A DNA stretch of 64,000 nt from Molossus alvarezi. Its lineage: Eukaryota; Chordata; Mammalia; Chiroptera; Molossidae. Made by a program: the position numbers and the translations under genes. The notes under the pieces were generated by a model. That model ran no database searches. It was given only the letters and a program-made list of their open reading frames with translations, and was not told the DNA's origin. The DNA is taken from the NCBI GenBank assembly GCA_037176705.1, contig CM073896.1, positions 18,488,708 through 18,552,707 of the forward strand, given 5' to 3'. Below, piece by piece: positions 37,701 through 50,400 of this stretch; position 1 is the stretch's first letter; the number at the start of each line of letters is the position of its first letter.

Positions 37701-40700
37701 TATTACTGAAAGATTAAAGATGATTAAATAGAAAAACACTTCATGATTAGGGATCAGAAGGCTTACTGTTGTTAAAATGGAAATACTCCCCAAAACAGAT
37801 GTATTAACAGCTGGTCTTTCCCCCCCAAAAAAGCCAAAATGACATTTTAAAAAGAAGAACAAGGTTGGTGGACCCAATTTCAAAACTTACTACAAAGCTA
37901 CAATAATCAGTATTGGTTTAAGGATAATCAGTGGAATAGGATCAATAATCAGGAAATAAATCCTTACAGTTATGGGCAATTATTTTCAACAAGGGAGCCA
38001 AGACAATACAACAGGGAAAGAGAAGTCGAACAAATGATGCTGAGACAAGTGAACACCAGTTTTTCATCTAATGGTTTTACTATCCATTGGTGATTAGTCT
38101 CTAGACCAGCGGTTCTCAACCTGTGGGTCGCGACCCCTTTGGGGGTCGAACGACCCTTTCACAGGGGTCGCCTAAGACCATCGGAAAACACATATTTCCG
38201 ATGGTGATCCGTAACAGTAGCTAAATTACAGTTATGAAGTAGCAACGAAAATAATTTATGGTTGGGGGTCTCCACAACATGAGGAACTGTATTAAAGGGT
38301 CACGGCATTAGGAAGGTTGAGAACCACTGCTCTAGACTCATCATTTCACTACAAATTGCAAAATGGTGATTTTCCAACTATATCACTCCTTCTGCATTTT
38401 TTCCCAAACTTCTTCACTAAATACAAATTTTCACCATTTCACGCAGGGAAGGCAGGATAAAAGCATCATTTATAAAGGTTCAGAGTAATAGCAGGGTTCT
38501 TTTACCTTCACTGGTAGCCAATGAGAGTTGTTCTTTGCTGGCATTATAAACTCATGAATTTTCATTTACTTGACACAAGTCCTTTATCAGACAGGTATTT
38601 GCAAATATTTTCTCTCAGTCTACGGCTCGTCATTCTCTGAACACTGCCTTTCGGAGCAGATGCTTTACATTTTAATGAAGTTCTGCTTTCATTTTTTCCT
38701 TTCATGGACTGTGCCTTTGGTGTTGTATCTAGAAACTCATTGCCAAATCCAAAATCATCTAGATTTTCTCCTAAGTTTCCTCCCAGAAGTTTTATGGTTT
38801 ACATTTCACATGTAGGTGTATGATCATTTTGAAGTTAATTTTTGTGAAAGGTGAAAGGCCCGTGTCTAGATTTGGTTTTTTATGCATAAATACCCAGTTG
38901 TTTGAGCACCTTTGGTTGAAAAGACACTCTTTCATGCTGGTAGGAATGTCAATTGGTGCAGTATGGAGGTTCCTCAAAAAAATTAAAAATAGAGCTACCA
39001 TACGACCCAATAATCCCTCTTCTGGGTATCTACCTCCCAAAATTGAAAACACTTATTCATAAAAATACATATACCCGTTTTTTGGTTTTTTTTTGTTATT
39101 GATTTAGTTTTGTTACAGATGTTTCTCCTTTTTTCTCCATTGACACCCTCCTCCCCATCCCCCCACCCCAACCCAGCTTTGTTGTCCATGTCCATTGGTT
39201 ATGTGTACATGCATATAAGTTCTGTAGTTTATCTCTCCCACCCCCACTCTTCTGAGGGTTGTCAGTCTGTACCCTACTTCCACGTCTCTGGGTTTACTCT
39301 GTTCCTCAGACTGTTATGTTCATTATATTCCACAAACAAGTGAGATCATGTGGTATTTGTCTTTCTCTGCTTGGCTTGTTTTGCTTAGCATAATACTCTC
39401 CAGGTCCCTCCATGTCGTCTCAAAGGATAAGAGATCTTTCTTTCTTACAGCTTAATAGTACTCCATTGTTATACCCCTATGTTTACTTCAGCATTCTCTG
39501 CAATAGTCAAGACATTGATACAATCTGAATGTCCTCTGACAGACGACTGGATGAAGAAGGTGTAGTACAATACTCAGTTATTTTTTAAAAAGATAAAATA
39601 CTGCCATTTGTAACAACATGAAGAGATTGTAAGTAAAATAAGTCAGATGGAAAAGGACAAGAATCAAATGGTTTCACTCATATATGCAATATAAAGCAAC
39701 AAAGCAACAAATAAAGAAACAAAACAAAAACCTCAAAGATACAGACAACAGAAGGTGGTTAGCAGAGGGGAAGGGGCTGCAGGGAAGGCACAGAGGGTAA
39801 GAGGGTCAAATACACATGGTGACAAAAGGAAACCAGATGTCAGGTGGTGATCACACAATAGAGTATACAGATGTTATATATAAAGTTGTACAACTGAAAT
39901 TTATATCATGTTTTTAACCAATGTTACCCCAACAAATTTAATTTTAAAAAAAAAAAAAGATGTTTCCACCAGCTGGGGTGGCTCAGTGGTTGTGCACTGA
40001 CCCATGCACCAAGAGGTCAATGGTTTGATTCCTGGTCAGGACACAAGCCCAGGTTGTGGGCCCAATCCACAATGAGGGGCATGCAGGAGGCAGCCAATCG
40101 ATGTTCTTTCTCATCGATGTTTCTCTCTCTCTCTCCCTCTCCCTTCCTGTCTCTCTAAAATCAATAAAGAAAAAAACTTTTTTTTAAATAAAAAAAGATG
40201 TTTCCAATAAGATCACACACACACACACACACACACACAAAAGACCTCATCTGGGAGGCAGAGCCCCCCAGTGTGAAAGGTGGGCAGCTGTCACTGTTAA
40301 CAGAGGGCACACCAGAGCTGCAGGGAGCTCACAGAAAGGCCAAGAGGACACGTGGTAACACCGCAGTGATATCCATCACAGGACGTGTGAAAACAATCGT
40401 GGGGTAATTAAGGGAAAACAACTGCCCTGATCCCAGAGGAAATAACAACTCAACAAAAATGTATACCTCAGAACAGTATTTCACATTTTTTTGTCATAAC
40501 CACACCTGTCCCTTCCAAACAAGAGCGAAAGGTAACAGGCTCGTTTTCACAAGTCTCCGTTTTATGTGTCCTTCTGGTCTACCTCCCACCTGCCTCTTTT
40601 CCACTCACCATATGAGCAGGTTTTCCTCCATTTTCCTTACCCTTCATTTTCTCATTATTTACCTTCATCACAAGATCAGTGACGATGATGGGTGCTCATT

Positions 40701-43700
40701 AAGCTACATATTCCACGCCATGTTTCCTGATTTATAGGATGGCTGGGCCTTTCTACACTTCATTTTCATTTTTTACAGTGACTTTTAACAAAAGTAGTCA
40801 ATCAAAAGACCCTAAAATAAGTGTAAATGCAAATTTTAGAAGTATATAGCACACACTTGAACATAATGTCTGTTAGTTCTTTCTCCCTATACCAAATCTG
40901 ACAGAATTTTCTGCTTTTATAAAACTGTGATGAAATCAAAAGTTACACAGAACCATATTCATATAAATGGTTCCTTCCTGAATAAATCATCACTCTGTAT
41001 CTTGATTCTAGAGATCTCACGTTCTATGTTCAGACTTGAACACACACACACAATCAGCTTTTCTAAAAGCATTAACAAATTAAACTCAAAACTCTACCTT
41101 ATTTTCTGAAATTATTCAATATTATTGTGTTCTACATGCAGTGCAAGCAGTATCTTGAAAAATCAAACTTGGTCTTTGTACCGTTAGAAGCACACAAGTG
41201 AGAACCGTCCCATCAACACGACCCCGGACTCACCTTAATTTGCCTGTGCTTGATAATCCGCTTATGTGGTTTCCAACATAGAGGAGAGGCAGGGGGAACA
41301 GCTTCAATAAAAAAAAAAAAAAGTCTGGTTAGAACTCCAATAACTATTTTCCTTCATATATCAAAATGGTGACATTCACTCCCCAGCAATAAGCAAACAC
41401 GTTTGAATTTCTTTTCCTGCAATGAATGTGAATTTTCCAGAATCCAAAACAAGTTTCTCCATGTGATCGAAATAGGTGGGCACCGATATCCATAATCATG
41501 GGGGAGTTGGACAGAAACAAAAATCTTGTCCTTGCCCATATTAAAAGACTATGTTCCTATAGGAAGGTTCTAGACAAGGACCTCTCTTGAGTAGAGACCC
41601 TGATTGGAGAGTTAAGGATGGGCGTTTACGCATAAAGTTCAAAAGGCCGTGAAAAGGTGTGCAAACTACTATTATTTGTGTGCAGATGCACTCTTCTGGA
41701 CAGAGGCAAAGTTGGTTTATATCTCTCACTGGTATGTCATAAGATTGGTGACCTCTTCAAAAAGATGTGTATACCAACCATATTACTTTGTAGTTACTTT
41801 GTTTTAAAGCCCAAAATAATGATCTCCCTAAGTCAAACAACGCACCCTGTACTTGAATTAGTTTACTGAGCTCTGAGCTCCTGAACTACTTTCTGATTGT
41901 CGAGATATATTGTCAGAACATACTGAAGAAACAAAATTAAGACCTAGTCTTCCTTTAAAAAAAAAAAAATTTCCCCCTATTGATTTTAGAGAGAGAGGAA
42001 GGGAGAGGAAGAGAGAGAGAAACATCGATGAGAGAGAACATCGACTGGCCGCCTCCTGCATGCCCCCCACTGGGCATTAGGCCCACGACCTGGGCATGTG
42101 CCCTGACCGGGAATCAAACTGGCGATCTCTTGGTGCATGGGTCGACACTCACCCACTGAGCCACACCAGCCGGACAAGACCTAGTCTTCTTTAAGTGAAA
42201 TAAATATATATCCTTTCATAAGGACATACGATAACTTTCAAGAACTTTTTTTTTTTTATATCCTTACCCAAGGATATTTTTCCATTTATCTTCAGATAGA
42301 GCGTGAGGGAGAAAGAAACACTGATGTGAGAGAGACGCATCCACTGTTTGCCTCTCGCATGACCCCGATCAGGGCCGGAGGCAGGGACCGAACCACAACC
42401 GAGGTACGTGTCCTTAACCGGAATCGAACCCGAGACTCTTCGGTCCTCAGGCCAACACTCTAAGTGCTGAGCCAAACCGGCCAGGACAACTTTTAAGAAC
42501 TTTTTAACTGACATAATAGTCCACAGCAATCAAGGTGAGTCCAACATTTCTTTTTCCACTAAAAAAAATCTCAGGCTTGTAACTCAGATAAGATACCTTT
42601 GAAGAGTTCTGAAATATTAAGCATCATGTGCCCCAAGACTTGCACAAGAAAGAAGATCCCAGGAGGAGAAGCTAATACATCCAGGCCCCTCCCTTCACTG
42701 ACTCCACAGTAACAGCTGCTGATGGAACAACCTCCAAGGTTTTAGGCATTGAAAAAAATCAGTTGCCTTCATTTCCGTAAATAATTCAAAATAAAAACAA
42801 TACTGACTTATAGTTTCTGGTAACAGTGGGCTAGATTATTTATTCTAATCCTGCTGCTAGATAAAATAACTTAAAAGCCTTTATAAAAGCACCAAAAAAT
42901 GAGAAAAATAAGAATTCTCAGGACAAAGCTGAAGGGAGCACAGAAATCTGGAGAGAAATAGCTGAAGCCAGAGGACAGCAGAATTTCATCTGCACAATTC
43001 TGCCCAACTGGAATCCTACCAACAAGAATACCTTTCAAAAAAAAAAAAAAAACAAAGGAAAAATTTAGGCTTTTCCAGAAAAACGAAAACTACAGGACTT
43101 CACCACCAGCAGACCATCAGTAAATTCGAAAGGAGGTACTTCAATCAGCAGGAAATGTGAAGTGTGAGATAAAAACAGAAAAGCAAAGCAAAGGAAGCAG
43201 TAAATACATAGGTAAATATGAATAAACATGGATCGTTTTTAAAAAAGAAAAGAAAATGCATTGTAAAATTTAAATAAAGACAGAGTATATATTAAAGCAT
43301 CTGCTGACAAAAGCACCTGAATGGTAAAGACAGATAAGTGGCTGAAAGTCCGGCCTGACTGTTACAGGGGAGGGGACAATTATTAGTCAACTTTAGAACA
43401 TGATAAGATGGGTATGCCTTCATCAATTACAGGGAAATACTAAAAGAACTGACACAGAAGAGGTCCTCTAGTATAACCACACACTTGACTTCACCAGAGG
43501 AAAGATTTAACTAGTTAACTTTTTAGACTCCTAATGATTTTGATACACTCAAAATAAGTGAAACAAAACAAAAAACCTGAGGGCAATACCCAGAGCAATA
43601 GACAAACCCACTGTCAGAGATGAAGGCTGCAACAGTGTCTCCCATTCCTGCTTTTAAAATATAACTTTGACACTTCCATCCAGAGGTAGGGTCTCCATCC

Positions 43701-44385
43701 CTTCCTCTTAAAATTGGATGGGACTGTTTTAACTAATAATGTATAGCCCTGGTCGGTTTGGCTCAGCAGTTAGAGTGTTGGCCTGCAGACCAGAGAGACC
43801 CGGGTTTGGTTCCCACTAAGAGCATGAAACTCGGTTGCAGTTTGTCCCCGGCCACTGTTGGTTCATGTGGGTGGCAACCACTGGATGTGTCTCCTTCACA
43901 TCAATGTTCCTCTCTCTGTCTTCCTCCCTCTCTCCCTCCCACTTTATCTGAAGATAAATTTGGGTGAGAATAAAAAAAGTAATGTATAAATGCAACAAGC
44001 TAGATCATACAAGCCGGTGCAGCTTGGGCCCTGCTTGCTGGAACACTCTCGCCCTGGAAGACTTCAGCCAGCATGTAACCATCATGACTCACCTGGGCCT
44101 GCCCTTTGGTAAGGAAGCCCACCCCAGCCTACATGGGTGACCACATGGAGAAGCCTGAGCTTATAGGAAGAGAGAGATACGTAACCAGCCCCAGTTGCAC
44201 TAGCTGGTCCCACCCCCATCGCTGCCATCATCTGCCTGCCATTCTGTGGGAGCCCTATGCCAGAACTGCCCAGCTCAGACCTCCCTGAATGTCTTAACCA
44301 CAGTAACTGGGAGAAACAATTCAATGATCATTGTTCTGAGTCATTAAGTTAAGTTACACAGCAAAAGATAACACAGATAAAAAGC

Positions 44386-44429
<44 letters not shown>

Positions 44430-47400
44430 CAGCAAACAACATAGTTAATGGTGAATTGTTAAAAACTTTCCCTCTGAGATCAAATATTTTTTCCCTCTGA
44501 GAAACAAAATTGTCACTTTTTGCAGACTACCTGATTGTGAATGTAGAAACCAAAAGAAACTACAAATAAATTATGGCTAATAGTCCACAGTTCGGCAGAT
44601 ACAAAAGCAATATAAAAATATGCCCTCTCATTTTCCAAATACGTAATCTTTTTTAAGAGATAGGTTCAATAACAAAAATAAAGAAGTACCTCAGAATAAA
44701 TCTAACATAAACATTAGAACTCTACAAAGAAAATTATTACATTTTCTATGTTTTTTAAATTAACTTATTTTTGTTATAGGTGTGTCTCCTTTTTCCCCAT
44801 TGACACCCTCCTCCTTGCTCCCATCCCCAACCCCTTTTCACAGTATTGTTGTCTGTGTCCATTGGTTATGCATATATGCAAATAAGTTCTTTGTTTTATC
44901 TCTTCCTGCCCTCCTCTCCCTCCCTCCTCTGAGGTTTGTCAGTCTGATTCCTACTTCTATGTCTCTGGGTCTATTTTGTTCATCAGCTTATTGTGTTCAT
45001 TCTATTCCACAAATAAGTGAGATCATATGATATTTGTCTTTCTCCGATTGGCTTATTTCACTTAGCAAGGGCAATTAAAGAGGATATATCTATATATATA
45101 AACATATAGATATAGATATCTCTCTATATATATATATTTCGTGGATAGAAAGATTCAATACTTTAAAAATGTCAGTGCATCCCAAATTGACATGTAGCTT
45201 CTGTGCAAGCCAATCAAAATCCCAAAAGTTTATTTTTCTGAAGCTGGACAAGCTGCTTCTAATATTTGTACAGAAATGTGAAGTTAGTTTCATTCCACAT
45301 TCCCAGAAAGAGATAGCAGGTCTCAGGTTTCTAGTTCCACCATGGACAAAACTGGTTATTTCTATGCATATCAAATTGTGTTCTTAATTCCACTCATAGC
45401 TTTCGTCAATCCAAGCTAAAATTGAACATTTAAACCAGGGATCAATGAACTAGGGCCCAAAGCCAAATCTGCCCATCCCTTATTTATGAAAATAAAGTTT
45501 TATTAGAACACAACCACACCGGTTCATTTATATATCATCTACAACTGCTTTCATGGCACAATGGCAGAGCTGAATAGAGCAAGAGAGATGGCCTGGCCCA
45601 CAAAGCCTAAGTATTTATTATCTGGTCCTTTATCAGAAATGTTTCCCAGCCCTGGCTGGTGTGGCTCAGTTGGTTAGAGCATTGTCCCATATACAGAAAG
45701 GTTGCAGGCACATACTGTATCTAGGTTGCAGGTTCCATCACTGGTCGGAGCACCTACAGAAGGCAACCAGTTGATGTTCTCTCTCACATCAATGCCTGTC
45801 TGTCTGTCTGTCTGTATGTATGTCTCCCCCGCCCCCTTCCTCTCCCTCTAAAATTAAAAAGTATATCCTTGGGTGAGGATTGAAAAAAAAAAGTTTGCCA
45901 TCCCTGATACCATTTCAGAAGACAGAGTATTTACTGAATGTCAATTGCTAAGCACATACTTTTACTAGTATTATGTTACAATAATGGACAACTGAACGAT
46001 ACAAAATCTTAAGAAGTTTCTACCTAGTGCAAGCAGGAAGCACAGTGTATACAGAAATGGACCTGTACTCTAAGATCAACTTATAATTCTGGAATATTTT
46101 CACATCTACCATCACAGCTATATGTACTTTTTATCACATACCTTTACAGGAATGTTCTTGTCAAAATCAGGGAAGTGAATTATTTTATTTAGCTTGGACA
46201 CATACAGTATCATTATGGTAGCTGCCATCTAAAAAAGGGGGGGAGGGAGAAACTTCAGCAAAACATCTGGACTGTTTTGAGGTACAAACATATCAAAAGA
46301 AAACAGATTCATCAAAAAAAATATATATCCAAGAAATGTATTTTCTAGATTCCAAAATAATTAACTATTTTTTATAATATTAAAATTGCTATCCTTGCCA
46401 CTATATGGATTCCTACAGGCAAAAATGTATAACATCAAACAGACTCACACATACACACATTCTCTCAAGGGGCTTAAGGAATGGTGACAAAGGGGGAAAA
46501 GGAACAGTGTCCCCAAAACTGACCAGAGTGACCACAGTCAGTGAGGACACTCTATCCTGGACCAAACTTTCCATATATTAAGCATGTGGTCACCTTCCCC
46601 CATAAAGTGAGTGTGAGGGTAGGGTTAGGGGGGCAAACTCCACACAGAAACATGCTTTTTTGTAAAGTCCAATATTTCTATAACACAAGAGGCAAATTAA
46701 GAGAAAAACAATTTTTTTTTTTTTATCCTCACCCGAGGACATTTTTCCATTTTTTGTTCAGGTAGAGTGGGAGGGAGAGAGAGGAACAGAGAGAGAGAGA
46801 GAAACATCAATGCGAAAGGAACACATGGAGTGGCTGCCACCCGCACAACCGACCAGGGCCGGGGACAAACTGCAACCGAGGTACATGCCCTTAGCGGGAA
46901 CCGAACCCGGGTCTCTCAGGACCGCAGGCCAACGCTCTAACCGCTGAGCCAAACCGGCCAGGGCGAGAAAAACAAATTTTAAAGGAGATTTATTTCTCTC
47001 TCCAATCTCTCCAGTATTGTAAAAATGTCTCATTCAAATCCTATTAACCTGGAACACACCAGGTACATTAATAAAATACTCCGGATTATTTATGAAATAT
47101 ATAATTTTAATATCTTTCTATGCAAATTCTAGAATTTACTGAATTTTCTCCATATTAGGATGCAAAAAAATTAAAGACTCCTTCAACATGATTATAATTC
47201 TAAACCTTGATGCTAATACATTTACAAACTTAATACTTATGATAGATTTATATAACTGGAACCCATGATGAATTATAATTGTGGTTTGCATTTATGACTT
47301 TCTTTATAATTCTTAAGAAATATACAAATACTTATTTAAAATATTCTGTAATTCAGACTTTTAAAATTAGGTCTGCTGGCCTCTTCCCCCAACAAATTAA

Positions 47401-50400
47401 AAGTCGAAAAGACTTTGAACTGAGTACAGCCAGTGGTTTAATTTGGCTCAAGGATTACAAAGCACACATTAACACATATTCACTAATCTTTTAAAATGCT
47501 TTTTTCTACACATTTTCACATGGAAACATTAAGATAGCATATTTTTTTACCTTAAGGAAATATAATTTCCTTGCTATTTTTTTCTCCCTAACATGATGTT
47601 GCAAAGAGTAACTTATTAACAAAACATATAACCAGAACAATGTTTAATAATATAAACAACAGTTTTTCCAGATCCACAATTAGACATTTAGTTAACAGAT
47701 ATAATTTCTGTAATTTTAATTTTTTTCTCCCTATACATTAAGGCAAACCAAGACAAAAAAAAAAAATCTCTGATGCCTGTTACCACTAGTCTACTGGAAA
47801 TCCTCAGCATCTGACCAAAAGAATAAATAAGCCACAAATAATTATAAATGGGAAATTTCAGAAAAAGCCAAACAGGTTCGTCTGAAAGCTTTTCTAACCT
47901 CAACTTTATACCTAAAACAAAAATCACAAACCACAGGAAGCAAACATGTTCTATTTGGTCCATGGAGAGTTTTGTAAAAACTGGAATCCATTGCCAGCAT
48001 TTACAAATTGGAAGATCTGATGTAAAAATTCAAATTCCCTGCTTCTCTTGAAAAAACTCTGGAATTCTGATAATATGGGCCTAGTGGGCCCCACCTCATC
48101 TCCCCCACCCTTTCTCTCCTAGTACAGTGGCTTAACCAAGGTAGCTAGTGCACCCCTCAAAGGGGCAACTGTGCTCCCTGACCCCACCCAGCCCTCAACC
48201 CATTCCTTGGAGGCTTTGGTCTTCTGACTCCTAGTTTTAAAGTAATTAAATTCCAGCCCAGCTGGTGTGGCACAGTGGTTGAGCTTCGACTTGTGCACCA
48301 AGAGGTCGCCAGTTCAATTCCTGGTCAGGGCACGTGCCCAGGTTGTGGGCTCAATCCCCAGTAGGGGGCATGCAGGAGGCGGCCAACTGATGTTCTCTCT
48401 CACCAATGTTTCTATCTCCCTCTCTCTCTAAAATCAATAAAGGGGGAGGGAGTTTAAAGTAATTAAATTCCATTAAGAAAATTAAAACCAGCCCTGGCTG
48501 GTGTTGCTCGGTGGTTAGAGTGTCAAACTATGGACTGAAGGGTCTCATGTTTGATTCAGGGCAAGGGCATGTACCTGGGTTGCAGGTTTGATCTCCACGG
48601 TCATGCAGGAGGCAGCTAATCAATGTGTCTCTCCCATAGATGTTTCTCTCTCTCTCTCTCTAAAAATCCACTCTCTAAAAATCAAAGAAAAAATATCCTT
48701 AGGTGAGTATTAACAAAAAAAGGAAAGTAAAAAAATTAAAATCAGTACTTGCTTTTCCTACAAATACACTGTTCCTAAACTGTAGAATGAAATGTTATTT
48801 CATATTGTTTCACCAAGAGTACAGTATCAGATGAATAAATTTGTAAACCAAATTCTTAAATTTGCAAACCAAAGTCCTTTTAAAAAGCACTTACTATCAT
48901 GTGCATTGACTAATTAAGAGATTAACTTTTTTCACTTACCTGTCCAATTCCAAGAACAATTGGTGATGGGAAACTACAAAAAAAACAGAATAACAAATGA
49001 TTTTAGCAACTTATACAAATTTGAAGACAGTCAATAATACAGAGTGACTAGAATTATTAAAAATGTCTTCAACTTTTTTTCCATCTTAGATGATGAAATC
49101 TTAACATCAAATTTGTTCACTTTCCATCTGCTGATTTCTTTCATTTTTTAAACCAATGATTGCTAAACCTGTCAAAACTGTATTACCCCTTGAGGTGGAC
49201 TGTCATTAGATTAACAAGCAACACTACCATGTATATAGGAAGCCAAAATAATCTGGGGATAAATTATTCAAATTAATTAATAACTTTAGCAAGTTTACTG
49301 GATACAAGACTTATAAAAATATCCATATACTACCAGAAAGACACAAAGAAAATGAAAATTTATTTACTTATTTATTATTGATTGATTGATTTTTAGAGAG
49401 AGAAGACAGGAGAGACAGAGACAGATGGAAACATCGATGAGAGAGAACATCGACTGGCCGCCTCCTGCATGCCCTCCACTGGGGATTTGGCCCACAACCT
49501 GGGCTTGTGCCCTGACCAGGAATCCAACACGGTGATCTCTTGGTGCCTGGGTCTATGCTTAACCACTGAGCCACACCAGCCGGCAAGAAAATGAAAATTT
49601 ATAGACATCATTTACACTGGCACCAAAAAACACCAACTAACACTAACTGGATATTTTATGATGTAAGAAATTTTTACACGTTCAGGTATAAAATGATATG
49701 GGGCAGTGGTTTGTTTCGTTTGGTTTTGTTTTCAGGGCAGCAGACGTTTAAGGCGGCACCTTCTGGGTCCTGAATTGGACCCGCCCGCGTGTGGGGCTCC
49801 CATCCCACGCCGGTCCCCCAGGAGCCACACCCACAGGTGTGGGAGAGAACAGCGGCATTTAGCACCCCAATTTGAGGATGAGGGTAGGGAGGAAAAACAA
49901 TCAGCCGAAGCAAACACTTTGCAAGGTTTTGTTTGAGAGCAGGTTTGGATGCAGGGCGTTCCCGGGCAGGGCTGACACCCCGAGTTCCGCTCGGCCACGG
50001 GAAGACATCCACGCCGCGCGCGCTGGCGGTCAAGGGCAGCAACCACTAACCCAGCGGGAATGCACTGCTTGTGTCCATTCTGCCCTTGGCCTCTACTCCA
50101 TTGGCGTCCCAGTGTCCTTCCCCCAGGGCTTGAGGCCGAGCCTCTCCCAATTCTGCCCACAACCTGGTTATTAGGAATGATCAATCCACTCTGGTAGCCG
50201 GGGATGACCTGTGGCTTTCATTGATTTTGTCGCCAGGTTCTTCTGCCTCAGTCCCTTGCTCTGCGGGCCCTGCTGGATCACCTGGCCCACCTCCAGGTCT
50301 CCCGTCCAGCTCGGCCCTGTTCTTGGTGCTTGAACGCGGTTCCGGCAGCGGCCGGTTGCTGGAGCTCCGAACATCTCCTGGTGTCTGAGCTGCTAAGAGG

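Larger units (their letters stand above)
44675..45330 (+). mobile_element. Old L1 ORF2 fragment split by a younger L1
   Basis: Left AAGTACCTCAGAATAAATCT (to 44750) and right AATCAAAATCCCAAAAGTTT (from 45067) are consecutive ORF2 segments. The L1 at 44751-45066 lies between. Confidence 0.65.
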
